Source of the DNA: Alnus glutinosa
Lineage: Eukaryota > Streptophyta > Magnoliopsida > Fagales > Betulaceae
Direction: 5' to 3'
DNA: 64,000 bases
Assembly: GCF_958979055.1 (NCBI RefSeq)
Contig: NC_084897.1
Span: forward strand, 22,751,628 to 22,815,627
Position numbers and translations under genes: made by a program. The first letter of the stretch is position 1. Each line of letters begins with the position of its first letter. Shown here in pieces: positions 1-13,346 of the stretch. The notes below the pieces were generated by a model. It ran no database searches and had not been told where the DNA came from. It saw nothing but the letters and a program-made list of their open reading frames with translations.

Positions 1-294
1 CTTAATTACTTCTCATAAAATTAAGCACTAAATTATATTGCATTAAATTCCAACAAACTTCCCTCATGACGAGCAAAAATATCTAAATCTCCGCTGAGTA
101 ACTAAGGGAAAAAATATATAAATATAGAAAAATAAAATCTTGAGTATTTCATTATCTTCTCTCACTTTGGGTTTCTCATAATTGAACTCTCAATTCAGCT
201 CACGTAAGCTGATAGCTTCAACAAGACAAGTAAGCTCATTTTTTTTTATTTTTTTTTTCCAATTTTTCTTTTACTAAAAGACCCAGAATCCAAC

Positions 295-463
295 TTTTTC
301 CTTTCTTTCACTTTCCCACACTTTTCCCAGAATCCAGAATCTAATCTTCATGGGTGTGTGTGTGTGTGATGCTGATGCAACTTTTTACTTTCTTTCACTT
401 TCCCACACTTTTCCCAGAATCCAGAATCTAAACTTCATGGGTGTGTGTGTGATGCTGATGCAA
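295..463. repeat. Two-copy tandem duplication with TG microsatellite
   Basis: A segment of about 85 bases occurs twice in direct order, at roughly 295-380 and 383-463. Each copy runs from a CTTTCACTTTCCCACAC motif to a TG-repeat followed by GATGCTGATGCAA. The copies differ by a few bases and in TG-repeat length, so this looks like a recent local duplication. Confidence 0.75.
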
Positions 464-900
464 AACTCACCGGGAAGCTACGAAGAGACGCTTTTGCAGG
501 AGTTGGGCAGAGAGAGATGGGTCTGATAAAGGAAGATTCCGAGAAGGATACTGAGAAAGATGAAAATGACATCGGCATCCCCTTCTGGGCTTCGAAGGTA
601 GTTTCTGTTCGGGGTTTAAGGTTTCAGGTACAGACAACAACGCCGTGACACAAGAACAGAAAGCGGAGGACGGTTGCAAAGTACAGACTGTGGTGTTGGG
701 TGCAGGAGAGACACTATCAGTGTATTTTTTGTTTTTTTGATTGAGAAATGCTATAGCCTATATACGGCAAAATTAAGGTGTGTTGTTAATCCGACGGTCG
801 AGGTTTGAGTTTGGTGATACAGAATATTAATGGAAGGGAATCAAGGGATCGCGATGGTTTTTGATGTGGTGAATTGAGTGCAATCAGGGCCGTTAAAAAA
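464..900 (+). other. Unrecognised, possibly transcribed stretch
   Basis: This stretch is less AT-rich than its surroundings. It holds a short open frame (445-648, 67 codons) containing an acidic, lysine-rich piece, ending in a GTACAG-rich tail. No domain is recognisable. It could be the first exon or 5' leader of a gene lying to the left, or a decayed gene fragment. Nothing in the sequence decides between these. Confidence 0.2.
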
Positions 901-3900
901 GGGTGACAACTGATGATAAGTCATTACCTTGGGATTTGTGACCACTTTTTGTATCTTATCTGCAGCAACACTTCACAGGTGATCAGGACTCTCAATATGA
1001 GTAATTTGGTGGGTAATTTTTTCTTAATTACTAAGAAAAAAATTACCCCAGTTCATGAAATTTATAATTTATTCAACTACAAGCAAAATATTCTATGAAT
1101 TATTGTATAAAAAGTGTTTGGTTGACGAAGTTTAAACTTATCTATAAACTAATCAATAAGTGATGGTTGGGATTGCTCAATGTATAATGAGACATAATTG
1201 ACATGACTCTTGGCCAATGCTAAAAAAAAATTAGGCATTTGTATGATTGGCAAGGCCTTTTCCCCTCTTTTTATTTATTTATTTTTAATAGTAATAATAA
1301 TTGATTGAGGTAATATAAAGATAAAATGATTTTGAATTGAACAGAAAAGTGAGGAAAGTTGTTTGTTAACATCAATAAATGAGTTTGATTTTTTATTTTT
1401 TATTTTGGAAAAATGAAGGAAAAAGATGGGAGATATGGTTGCCAAACACACCCTAATCACTATTATTCTTTACCACAAATAATCACGGCTATATAATATA
1501 TATGTTAAACCACCATTTGTTCAAAAACTTTAAATTAATAAAAAAATAATTTATTTAATTATCTAATTTCTATTTTAATATCTTATTTCATGTGTAGGTT
1601 CAAACTTTAATGCATACGTGAATAGAGTGTTTTGTGAAGGTTTACAAAAGAGTTTTGGGCATAGACTAAAAATCTCCTTTACCTTGCTATGAGTTAGCTT
1701 TTTATATAAAGTGGCTTGTTTGCAATTGCTTCCCGTCAATTTTCCGTTATTCTTGTTGTTGTTGTTGCTGTTGTTATTAGCACTTTGATTGACAATGCAA
1801 CAAACAAAGATTCGGCCTTAGAGCACTTCACAACAATTTTTCAAAGTTTTAATATAAATTTGAGGAACTAAGTTATTTTTTACTTTTATATTTAAATATA
1901 TTAAACATAACTTTTTTTTTTTATTTTTCTCTATAAATATTATTTATTTACTTTTTTCTTATTTTTTCTTTATTACGTGGTAGAACACAAGCTTGGTTCT
2001 CTTTTCATTTTTGACATATTCACGACACCCAAACAGAAGAAATAGAGTTTGAACTTGTTTTTTAACAACCAAACAGAATAAACAAATAAGAAAAAGTAAT
2101 AAGAATTAGTGGAAGAGACGTGCTCATTGGCAACCACTCATTTGACAATAGCTATGGGCCACCCCTAGAAGTGGTCAGGGTGACACACGGCCATCCCTAT
2201 GAGTTAGGGGTGGCTCACAGGTCACCCGCATAAGTCGGGTGGCTTTCGGACCACTCCTAAATCAAGCTGGGGCGAACCCCAACCCATAAGAAGCCACCCT
2301 TAACCCAAGCTTAGGTGGCCGGAGTAGGGTTGGTAGAGGGCTCTTCTCATGAACACTACATGCACATTAATTCAATGTCAGCCCGTGGAATCACATGTCG
2401 CCATGTCGGCTGCATTGGTAGTTCAAGAACAACCACCGTCAATTAATGAATTTAATGCAGGCACCCCAACGTTGAAAATTTCCTTTTCTCACACATTTCT
2501 CTAATTTTTTACTCTGTTATTATTATTATTTTTTTTAATCTGAGCTGTCCAGATAGCTTCGAAGGCCATCATGATTATGCATGATAACAATGTGACCCTA
2601 TTCAAACTCTCATTACAAGCTTAGACAAAAGCTGAATGCCAATAGGGATTCTTACAACCGAAAGTTGAGAAAGATCAGAAATTCAAATCATTTTGAATTT
2701 TGATTTTAGTGATAGATAACCCATCAAAGTAAGGCTAGCCAACTCTATCATAATTACAATTATTTGGACAACATTCAACATTCCTATTATCATGATTACT
2801 ACTAATAAAATTCTACACGTTTTGTTTTAACGATCTAAACTAACAAAGTTTTCTTTTAAATTGTGTCGGTGAAAATTAACATTGTCTAATTGACCCTATT
2901 AAGTTGTTATGTTATTAGAGCACGTAATTTTCATATACATTTTTTATTCCTTTATTAAAAATGTACGTAAGAATCACATGTTTTTAAATAACATATGTCA
3001 ATTTAATATATTGGATTAGAAAAAATCAACTAAGTTTAGGAAAAAACAAAACTTTATCCAACCTAAATCATCCATATGATATTAACAGTTCTCACAATAA
3101 TCATTAGCCATTAAAGTGTGTATTTTTTATGCGTAGTACAACAATCATTAGCCATTAAAGTGTTTGTCAAACAAGCCTAGTAAAAGAAAGACAGAAAAAA
3201 GATGCAAACTGTTGAGAATAATTGTACTCTAAGTTAAATTGGGGTAGTAGTCATAATTCGAATCTAATAAGAACTCGTTGAAGAATCTAGCCAACAATCA
3301 AACTCATAGTTGAATGAGGATAGTACTCCCAGACCAAATCAAACTCCAGACACTCATAGTTTAAGTAAGAGTAGTAAACCCAATTCAAGTTTTACTCCAC
3401 CTTTTTACCTATAAAATACTACATGTAAATATGTTCTCATAAACCAATTTAAGCATAGGAGAAAGATTTTCAAAATAGTATTTTAATTTTAATTATTTTG
3501 CAGTAGTAGCATTGGAGAGCGTGGAGAATATTGAATAGGAAAAGTGTCCCAACACATACTTTCAAAAGTCAATTTCTTTTCCATTGATTGACACTTGGCA
3601 GGCATCATAAAAGTAACATTCAAAAAAGGTAGGTATGGTATAATTGAGGATTGCATTAATTTTTGGCCTTATATAGGACATAATTCATAATTGTTTACGA
3701 CTATAGAAGGAAATACAATTTTTTTTTTTTTTTTTTTAAATAAATACTTCAACAAAAATTATATATATATAAGGCTAAACAACCCAATAAAAAACCTCAA
3801 ATTAACCATATTAGGTAAACAAAATTTGAAATAGGATGCATCAAATAAATAATGCAGCCTTATATATTCTTGGTACAAAGACAAAAAAAGTAATAGACTA

Positions 3901-4550
3901 TAGACAGACAATTTAGTTGCATGCATAATATAACCTTTTTTTTTCTCAACAAAATCAAATTAAAAATTTAATTTTTTTTTTTCATTTGTAAAAACGAAAA
4001 AGAAAAACAACAAAAACAACACTTTCTACAATTTTTATTTTTTATTTAGTTTATTAAATTAACAAGTGTTCAAAAGGCACGTGAGATAAAAAAAAAAAAA
4101 AAAAAAGAAAAAAGAAGTGATATTTGTTAACAGAGTAATTCCATTTAGTAAACTCATATACAACTGCCATATAATTGAATAACTTGGAACTTGATCGACT
4201 GGCACTTCATTACAATCGTATAATAGTTTTTTAAAGTAAAAAAAATTAAAAAATAATTTAAATATGCAAAATATTTATAACACTTTTCCCAAAAATAAAA
4301 AAAATAAAAAAAAAAATCAACAAACATAATTCAAACCCCACCTGATTGATAAGATATATAAACCTGTAAAAACAAAAACCCATGTTTATCTGACGCGACC
4401 AAACCAATCAAGGGGGCCGAAGCACAGTGACCAAGAAACGACAAATCATCAGCGAAAGAACTTTTATAAATTATTAAGAGATTAGAGAGAGTTGCAACTT
4501 CATATACAGAGAGCATGTTGTGTGAACGAAACGTCGTTCCAGAGTCTAAA
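901..4550. other. AT-rich intergenic spacer
   Basis: No gene is recognisable in this stretch. It has many poly-A/poly-T runs (for example 3720-3738 and 4089-4106). One clearly different GC-richer piece at about 2125-2340 is listed separately. The short open frames here are low-complexity and carry no recognisable domain. Confidence 0.6.
2125..2340. repeat. GC-rich 'GGTGGCC/GCCACCC' repeat piece
   Basis: A GC-rich island in AT-rich DNA, full of GGCCACCCC, GGGTGGC and AGCCACCC words in both orientations. Comparable islands occur at 34040-34190, 35385-35690 and 47745-47850, two of them inside an ABCG intron. This points to a dispersed repeat, probably the inner part of a DNA-transposon family. 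The family could not be named. Confidence 0.45.
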
Positions 4551-5868
4551 CGCACACAGATTACAGATATAATAATGCTATTCGATAATTGACGGACATC
4601 AGTGTATTTTTTTTGTTGTTTGAAAGTGACCCTCCACTACCACGTTCCCTAAATAAATTTATTTATTTTTAATATCTTTGTGTATTTTTCTATCGCTTTC
4701 TTTTATATAGTCTGATCGATATTATTTCCAGTTAAATCATCTTTGAGCTGATAAGGTTGATGGTTGAGTCCATTGCCTTTTCTCTTGTGAAGATTATAAC
4801 AGGTAAGGGAGAAAACTCACGATCTCTGTTTTTATTATACAACTTTTTCACAACGAACATGCTATAATCTTGATTTCTGGGCTTTGTTTCTTGAGGTAGT
4901 TTTCTGGGTTTTTGATGTCTGTGATCACCCGTGTGTCTGATCAAGCGTGATTCTGACTGGATTTAAGTTTTTGGGTTTTGGGTTCTGGGTCCATATAATT
5001 CATTGGGATTTGGGATTCTTTGCCTCTATAGTTCTCTGAAGGGTCTAATCTGCTGTTGGATATGTATATCTTTGATTTGCGATCGGATTACTTGGTTAGT
5101 TTGATCTAGTAGTGGTTTTAGAATCTGGGTTCTTGTCTGGGTCCAGTGGATTTTTGTTTTCTCAGCTTTTTGATTTCCGCGGTTGTACACAGTCATTTGT
5201 TGTGTCGCTAGATTCTTGTCTGCTACTGAGACTATATATTGGGGGGTTTTCCATCTTTGAAAGTTTGATATTGCCTTTGAGCTTTCCCGATTAATGCAGG
5301 AGTCTCTCTCTCTCTCTCTCTCTCCCTCAATTGTTTCTTTGTATGGGAAGTATCATCAAGTTGTATAGATACTTATCACTTATCAAAAAAAAGTTGTATA
5401 GATACTTATCAATAAAATAAGAAAAAGAAGATTATAGATTTCTAGGATTCCATGGTAAATGCAAATTTTACGTCGGGCATTGTCATAATCAGTTCAAAAA
5501 TAGTTCATGAAATTTGAAATAACATTCATCGTAGACATTATGGCTTTCCTAGTTCACTGAGCTTATGCCTAACCCATTTCCTCTTGTTTGAATGGAAAAA
5601 TAAAAAAGGAACAAGATTATGGCTTTCTAGGATTATATGGTAAATGCAAATTCTACGTAGGGGGTTTATATAATCAGTTTCAAAATAGTCCATGAATTTG
5701 AAAATTACGTTGATTGTAGATATTATGGCTTTCCTAGTTCACCATGCTTTTGGCTTCCTGACTGTCTAACCTATTTCCTCTGGTTTGATGCAGGTCAGCT
5801 GGTACTTAGATATTACTTTTGATTTTGATGCTATAAGGCATTGTTAGATATATCTGGATAATTGATAA
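4551..5868 (+). promoter_or_regulatory. Upstream region and probable 5' UTR intron of the pyroglutamyl peptidase gene
   Basis: This TG-rich stretch precedes the start codon at 5869. A TC microsatellite lies at about 5303-5325, typical of plant 5' leaders. A good 3' splice site (TTTGATGCAG at 5785-5794) suggests a 5' UTR intron ending just upstream of the coding exon. Two partly similar stretches (5430-5570 and 5625-5760, both containing TTATGGCTTTC) look like a local duplication. The transcription start cannot be placed. Confidence 0.4.
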
Positions 5869-8548
5869 ATGGGGTCCGAAGGGCCTCCTGCAGTGACAAT
5901 TCATGTGACGGGGTTTAAGAAATTCCATGGAGTTTCAGAGAATCCAACTGAGACCATTGTTGGTAATATCAAAGAGTATATGAAGAAGAAGGGAATGCCA
6001 AAAGGTCTAATTCTTGGGAGTTGCAGCGTTCTTGAGACTGCGGGACAGGGAGCGCTTGCTCCCTTATACCAGATATTGAAATCTGCCACTAGTGGGGGGA
6101 ATTCTGAATCTTCAAACTCTGGAAGAGTTATTTGGGTCAGTTTCCCACATGTCTAATCTCTGCTGCTCAGTTTTATGTTTAGCCAAATTACTCCTCTTCC
6201 AAGTTCTTGATTTAACTATTTGGGTCAGTTGCCCACACGTCTAATCTCTCCTACTCGGTTTTATGTTTATGCCAAATCACTCGTTTCCTAAGTTCTCAAT
6301 TTTTCTTTCTTGTTTCCTATTCTTTCAATAGAAATATAAGCTGGTAGGGTCTGTTAGGATCAGTATCTGTTTTTAGAACTCACACCAGTCTAATCTGAGC
6401 AGAGCATAAACAACAACTTTATGCTCCACTATATAGTTGGAAACATTGAAGAAGTGCATCTTGGATACTTCATTGGGAAACAGCTCTTTACTGCTGTAGT
6501 AGCAGCACAAAATTAAGAATACTCGGCTGATAACAAATCTTATCTCTCCCGGATCTTCGGAACATTCCCCCCAAAGAGAAGGAAACCTAATTGAAATATA
6601 GTGCAAGACAAGAATGGTTTTTTTTTTCTTCATATGATTAACAGGTCTATTCAACAATATGGAGTCATGTTCCTAATTTCACTTTCATTAAACAAGTCCA
6701 ATAAGTCCATAAAGGTGCATGATACAGCTCTAGAAACTTATAAACGTCAGGGATGAATCTGATAGTAATCAAGATTGGTAATTGTCAACTAGATCCTCTG
6801 AAAATTATGTTGCACACTTGAAACGAATAATGGTTTCTCTAGACCTTTAGAGAGAAAAGATGAGAAGTTGGGGACAGTAAAAAGTTATTATTTTACTGCA
6901 TGAAACAATTTACTTCTAATTTGACTAAAATTGATTTTTAGAACCTTAATCTAGATCCAGAACAGAATCTGTCACTCCAACAGCCATTTGTTGGCGCAAT
7001 TGAACTCATTATATTTCTGTATTTATGTGTTATGTATCTAACCTTTGTAAGTACATTTCTTCAGGTACACTTTGGAGTTAATAGTGGTGCAACAAGGTTT
7101 GCCATTGAGCATCAAGCTGTCAATGAAGCTACTTTCCGTTGTCCTGATGAGATGGGATGGAAGCCCCAGGTTAGAATTGTTGGATATAGTTGTGAGGTTT
7201 CTTGTCCACACATGGATTTTTATTTGGACATTTTAAATTCATTTTCATTGAACTTTCCTCGTTTTATGTTTTGTAGAAAGTCTCCATCATTCCTGCAGAT
7301 GGCGAAATTTCACACACACGACAGGTAGAGTGGGTTGTTTCATGATTTATCCAAAAAAGGGTTTTCATATGTGTGTGTGTATATATATATATATTTCTGT
7401 TTTCATACAATTTTCATTGAGTTGTAATTGACAAATTTATAAAATTATAAACCTACTTACTTGATGGACTGTAGCAGTTGTCACTATAAACGATAAATGT
7501 TGTGTTAAAAATTTGGTATGTATGCCTTTTGAGGTCACTTTATCTTAAAATGCTTTCTTTCTTGTTCATTTCCCTGAAGTTGCAGCCCATGCTATGGGGC
7601 AGTTCTGTGTTTGAGCATTGAATTTTTGATTGGTTTAAAGATTTGTTACTTTTCACGGGAAGGATATGATTATTGGAAGACATGTTTGTATCGTGAGTGG
7701 TAAGGAAGGAACTTTATGATATGGGAAGCAGAAAGTGAAAACTTTCTGCTTCTAACTTGTATGAGTTATTTGAGAGCTGCCTTTTGCTGGAGCTGCTAAC
7801 TTTGTCAGTGAAAAGAGCTTGTCCAACTTCAATAAGAGTTTGGTTGTAATTTCATAGAATAATGCCTCAGTATAAAATCCTCATTCTTGATGGCATGGGG
7901 CTTTTCTTTATGAGTCCCCAAAAAATGAAAGAAATGGAAACCCCAGCCAAGCATGTCACCATTCTTCTACAGTACACTAAGGTCCTATGAATTGTATCCA
8001 GAGTAGTCTTTCCTAGCGTTTCAGTAGAACACAGTTACACACACACACATCAATTTCCTTAAAAGATGAATCTGACCAAAATTTTCAGGAGACGGCGCTC
8101 TTTCTCTGCTCTTCAGGTTGTATCGATTCTTGTGTAGAGGTATCTGTATATACAAGACTTCATGTCATTGATGTCATAGTTACCAGAAAATAGAATTTCT
8201 TTCATGGTTAATATGCTGCAACTGGCTTGGTTAGACAATTTCTTTTGTTTAGCATGATTTTGTCATTTATTTGTAACTATACTATATTCTTGTTCCAACT
8301 GCATGCAGACTTCTCTTCCCGTTGAGGACATTACCAAGGCCTTGGCAAAGATGGGTTACGAAGTGATGACCTCAGATGATGCGGGCCGGTTTGTATGCAA
8401 TTATGTTTACTATCATTCGCTTCGGTTTGCAGAGCAAAATGGGACCAAATCGCTCTTTGTGCATGTGCCTCTCTTCTTGACTATAGACGAGGAGACCCAA
8501 ATGCAGTTTGCTGCTGCCTTGTTGGAGGTACTTGCTTCTTTATGTTAA
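5869..8548 (+). CDS. Pyroglutamyl-peptidase I (peptidase family C15), four exons
   Basis: Predicted to remove N-terminal pyroglutamate from peptides in the cytosol. Exons read as 5869-6135, 7065-7169, 7277-7324 and 8309-8548. All junctions are GT..AG and phase 0, giving 219 residues, the usual size for the family. The cysteine-peptidase triad of family C15 can be followed: Glu104 in FAIEHQAVN, Cys170 in AGRFVCNYVYY, and His192 in LFVHVPL. The spacing is close to the bacterial enzymes. There is no signal peptide or membrane segment, which fits a soluble enzyme. The start is the first Met, in the usual position before the VTGFKKF strand. Introns carry CA/TA microsatellites but no obvious damage to the gene. 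Identity is confident from the triad and length; exon joins are inferred. Confidence 0.93.
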
Positions 8549-9011
8549 TATCATCCACCCACAACCTTATGTGCAGGAGCTCATGTGCTTGTTCTGATGT
8601 CTGCCATTTTTGTAAAGGTGGATGGATGCATTTCTATTGAAATGCTTTTATAAATAGCAAGTGTGTTTTAATGGCAAAATGACTCTATGGCAGATGTACT
8701 TGATGTATTTTGGTTAATGCTTTTAAAAGGGTTTTGGCAACTCGCTGAAATCTTGTGGCAATTTGTGAATGAACTGCCGGTTTACTTAAATACTCTTTGC
8801 CCATTATCTATCTATACATTCTCCCATTTAATAATCTACTCAAATAGTCTTTGTTTAATGCTTTAGCATTACAGAATATGAAACTGAAATGGCTAAGACA
8901 GATGAGGCAGATATATGTTTGGAGAACTAACAACATTAGCAATACACACAAAAAGTCAGTTATCACAAGAATGTAGATTTGAAAGCTGGAAGTAAGCTGA
9001 TCTAGTGTATG

Positions 9012-9250
9012 TTTTTTTTTTTTTTCTTAAATTGGATAACGCGGAAAATCCTGTGCACACGGCCCACCAATTAGACGTGGTACCGTGCTAACGTACAAAC
9101 CCAAATACTTAGAGCGGCCCTTCACGTAAGTCGCGAGTTTTTTGTTGTTGTGAAACCTTGAATTAGGGTTTCCCAACCTACTGGAAGGGGGTACTCCTTA
9201 TCAGTCCATCCACACCTTCGGGGCGAGCTGATCAAGTGCAAGTTAATATT
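9012..9250 (-). mobile_element. SINE-like retroposon, minus orientation
   Basis: A T-run at 9012-9025 reads as a poly(A) tail on the minus strand. It is attached to about 220 bases of unusually GC-rich, non-coding sequence ending near 9245. The shape (short, A-tailed, no coding capacity) fits a SINE. A tRNA-like head with A and B boxes was not convincingly found, and target duplications were not established. Confidence 0.35.
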
Positions 9251-9387
9251 AAGTTTTCCCTTCTTATTTATGGAGACCCATGAAAATACTAGGGCACAAA
9301 TTTAGTGTATATACACATTAAAATTCTCGAACGTTGAGAAATTGAAGTGGAAGAGCCCAAGGTGGATAATTTTCTAAGAGGAATGCG

Positions 9388-9484
9388 TGCTACTTTTCAC
9401 ACCTATTTCACATTACCAACCTAAAATGCATTATGTCCGTCGGTATAAAATAGATGTGATAAATAGGTGTAAAAAATAGTATTA
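9388..9484. mobile_element. Small foldback MITE
   Basis: The ends are inverted copies of each other: CACACCTATTTCAC on the left faces GTGATAAATAGGTGT on the right, giving a hairpin-forming element of about 100 bases. A related sequence occurs near 32380-32450. Confidence 0.5.
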
Positions 9485-10283
9485 ATTATTTTGTAACCAT
9501 TGCCGAGAGTATGACTTATATTAGGCTTAAAAAGTGTTAAGAGAGCTGAAACAGTTTGTGTTTTGGAGAGAGGATTATACGTACTTCAACAGGGTGCATC
9601 TGAAAGTAGAAGGATTAGGAGCCAAAAAGAACTGAACTCATGTTGCTGAAATTTAGGAGTTGAGCCGACCTTCCGATTATTAAGGCTGCTCCTTCGATTT
9701 AATAAAAGTATTTACTGCGCAATGCGACGTTACAAACTTACAAATAATTTTTGCTGTTTTAAGGGCAAATATGGCGCAGCGATAAGTCTACAAAACAAAA
9801 ATTTACGTTATCTTTTTCTTTCTTCTTCATCTTCTTTCTTTTTCTTTTCTCTTTTTTATGTTTTTTTTTTTTATTTTTTATTTTTATTAAAAAAAAATTA
9901 CGTTATCTGATCGTTGACGAATAGTATTATTCATTTGAAGTTATTTGGATGGGGTTGTGAGTCTTGTGACTTGTGAGGAGGAGGCTTTGCAGAGGGAGAT
10001 TTATTTATTTTATTTTGGGAGATTTTCTTGGTGTCTCTAATCATCCACAAATTTTTAGTATGTCGATTGGAATACTTTATTCTATTTGTAAAGCTTATTT
10101 TAAAACTTTTAATTCTGAAAATAAATCTAAACGATCAATAACAAAATAAATATCATTTTTGAGAAAACTTTCAAGATTAATTTTTTTTTTTTTTTTTTTT
10201 TTGCAAATTTTGATGTACCATAATTGTGTTTGTGTAATTTTTTTTTAAAATGGTCGTGACTCATAATTGAGGCCTTAACCCCA

Positions 10284-10462
10284 TTTGAGAAAGGGACATG
10301 ATTCTTGCACAACAGTTGTGCAAGATTCAAGAGACATGGATGGGTCTCATGTGGTGGGTTCCACCACACCACATGAGTCCCACATGGGATCTACTCTATG
10401 TCTTTTGTCTCTTGCACAACAATTGCACAACTGTTGTGCAAATGACATTTCTTTTTGAGAAA
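10284..10462. mobile_element. Foldback MITE
   Basis: About 180 bases with long inverted arms. TTGCACAACAGTTGTGCAA near the left end is mirrored by GCACAACTGTTGTGCAA near the right end. The centre is a second palindrome around CCACATGAG. There is no coding capacity. It sits downstream of the minus-strand polygalacturonase gene. Confidence 0.65.
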
Positions 10463-10607
10463 TGCTAGGCTTTCAAAAATTTGGACTCCAAATGATGTAT
10501 CACAATCTCACGAAATGGTGACATATTTTTTAAAATTATCATTTAAGGACCAAATTTTGAAAAAAATTTGAGATGTGTAGCCTTTTGGAGTCGGTCTTAC
10601 CATTGGC
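10459..10607. mobile_element. Second foldback MITE, abutting the first
   Basis: The left arm (GGCTTTCAAAAATTTGG) and right arm (CCAAATTTTGAAAAAAATTTG, then GTAGCC) are inverted relatives, giving an element of about 145 bases. It is a different family from its neighbour at 10284-10462. Confidence 0.45.
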
Positions 10608-10704
10608 ATAAGTAAAAAAGAGATATTAATCCTTAATTCACTTGTAATTTCCATAATACTTTGCTTTTGCTTTTTGACATATATATTATGTATCTAAATT
10701 TACT

Positions 10705-13346
10705 TTAACACCAATCAACATCACTCTGTTGCACCGTCTGTGGAATTCCGTCCAACAAGCAGAAAACTGGCGGAATACTACTTGTCTGCATAATCCCATA
10801 AGCATTCCAGCAAACTGGGTTCGACAGAATGTTTCCTTTCGCAGGAAGTAGCTCCACTTCAGAAAGTGTGAGGTTCGTGCATGGGGCGGAGTCACTGCAA
10901 GCAAAATGCATCGGCGGGCTTCTAACATCATAGGTACCTTTTATGTTTGTGTACAAAACCTCAGATACAACAACTGCCGAGGTTTGGTTGGGGCAGTTCT
11001 TCGTGAGGCAGTAGTACTGGTCTATGATGATTGGGTTACGGACGGTGTCCATGTGTATGTTATTGAAGGTTACTTTGGATACAGCTCCTGATCCACCCTG
11101 CCATGTTTTGATCCGAACACCATTCTCTGATTGCTTGATGACTGAGTCACTCACTGTGATGTTGGAGACACAGGCTCGGGAATTTCGCATGCCTAGGCTG
11201 CCGATGCTGCACCCATTCATTCAAAAGGATCAAGTTTAATTTGTTTATAATGAAAAAACATACATATATATATATACACACACAAAGAAAAGGATGTAGA
11301 GACTAAGAATTGCAAGTCGGTTTTCAAATGTGAGTTCTACCCAAAGTTTGTATCATCTAGTATTAGAACCATCCATCACGTCGAGTATGGAATCAAATGG
11401 GTTACAACTTTGCTGTTGAGCCACGGAAGGGGCGACATATAGTCGTTGAATACAAATAAGTAAGTGGAGCAGCCAAAAGAGAAATGACTACTATCATGTC
11501 AATGTCGGATAGAGTGAGTGGTTGTGAATGTTTGCTGGTATGTTTCCATCCCAAGTGTCCCACTGTCCCATATGAGTTAAAATATGTATGTAAGTTCTTG
11601 GGTATTCTCTCTTGCAAACCGGTTTTTAAGGGTGGGTTTTCTTCAAAATTTATATCACAAGGATTAGAGTCATAACTTTTTCTGCTATTTCTCTTCCGGA
11701 AACTTGGAAAGTGGGCAAAGAACTTGAATAGATAAACAGAGATACCTTATCCCATGACTTGGACCGCACGTTATGTTCCTGATATCGATATTATAAGAAC
11801 CAGCTCCAATTGATACACAGTCATCACCTACAGTGGAAGGTTAATAACCAAAAAGATAATGAGCTTCTGAGGTGGGAAATGGACAAAAGATGAATAATTT
11901 AAGTGTATAGCAATCGAATCACCATTGGATACAGCTGAGTTATATATTTTGACATTGTTTGTGTTCTCAATGTGAATTCCATCAGTGTTGGGACTTCCAG
12001 CAGGCGCTTTTATGTTGAGCAACTCTATATGGACGTTTTGACAACCATCGAAGCGGAAATGAAATTGGGGGCTGTTCTTAACTTTAAGTCCTTGGACTAT
12101 CAGATTGGAGCTCATGAAGAATCTTACGGCCTACAACATAAAATTCAAATAAACCCACTTTTTTACTATGCCATGCATAAAGAAAAGTTGACAATTTTTT
12201 ACACAACCTACGGACCAAACAAGAAACCAACAAGAAATTAAAGGACTAGGGTTGAGGGGTATAACCCATTTAATTAAATGTGTTGGGTTAAAGTTGACCT
12301 ATATATACAGTCTTATTCCCATGCCACCTCGATATGACCAAAATTCAACACGCGACATTTAAGAATAATAATTTTTGATACTTTTTGTAAACCTAATACG
12401 AAATTAATTAGCTGGTTATGATTGAGGGGCCAGCCAGTTTAATTGTATGGGTCGGTTTAAGGTTAACTTATATAGTCTTATACTCATGCCTTAATATAAC
12501 TTGAACCCAACACGCGAACACGAATTGACACCCTGTTATTAAGAAAAAGTTCGACTGTGTTTGGCACTTACAACTGGGCTATCACAAGGGCCTGGCTGCG
12601 TTTTTCCATTAATTCCCTGTTACATTGATATTAATTATTAGATAAATTTGTAGTGGTAAACTCAAGTTTAATTTATATAAGAGATTAAAAAAAAAAAAAA
12701 AAGAAGCTTACTTTATGAGGTTTGCAAGGAAGATTCCACCATTTCTCTCCTCTGCCATCTATGAGACCACCCCCTTGCAATGACATGCCATTGATTCTGT
12801 AGAAAACCAGCCATTGTCGCTTACTATTCTTTTTGGGCCATGAATCAGGTCCATCCGGTGGCATAATAGTCCCATCAATCTTCTCATTATCCAACCAAAA
12901 CACCCATCACGTTGTCAGTTAAAAGAACAAATAACTCTCAAAGAATCATATAAAAATCGCAAGCTTTAGCAGAGTGCCGGAATTACCTGAAATACGACGC
13001 CAGATGTGCAAGGCCCTGTGAATATTGCAGATTGTATCATGAAGGAATAGCCAAGAGGAACAAGAAGAATTCCTGATTCTTCAGCTTGGCAAGCAGCGTC
13101 CCAAGCCATCTTGAATGCTTGTGTGTCATCAGTGACACCATTTCCAATGGCACCAAAAGACAGGACATTGAAAACAGTAGTAGTGTCACTACCAGAATGT
13201 TCCACCTCAGGAGCAGGCGCAGGTGGTAGTGAAATGAGTGATATTGTGCGCAGCTTGCACTGAATTAATGGAGGAAAGAAGAAACACAATGAGAAGAAAA
13301 GAAGCTGCAGAATGGGAAGCCGAGGGAGTAGTACTGTGAGGATCAT
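10705..13346 (-). CDS. Polygalacturonase (GH28), six exons, secreted
   Basis: Hydrolyses alpha-1,4-galacturonan of cell-wall pectin. Exons in transcript order: 13346-12987, 12879-12712, 12616-12572, 12130-11923, 11827-11746, 11206-10705. Frames join cleanly to 454 residues, normal for the plant family. Residues 1-30 form a hydrophobic signal peptide. The four GH28 motifs are present: NTDG at 239-242, GDD at 260-262, SHG at 283-285 (usually GHG), and RIK at 318-320. The 15-residue exon 3 supplies the conserved PGPCDSP stretch. Intron 3 carries a hAT-like insert. The paralogue at 23239-26511 has the same intron positions and points the other way. Whether it acts as endo- or exo-enzyme cannot be told from sequence. 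Confidence 0.93.
12243..12537 (-). mobile_element. hAT-like non-autonomous element in polygalacturonase intron 3
   Basis: The sequence ends in ACGAATTGACACCCT, typical of a widespread plant hAT MITE type. Inside are two similar halves, each running from a GATTGAGGGG or GGTTGAGGGG motif to AACACGCG. A relative lies at about 49425-49600. It is intronic and leaves the exons intact. Confidence 0.5.
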
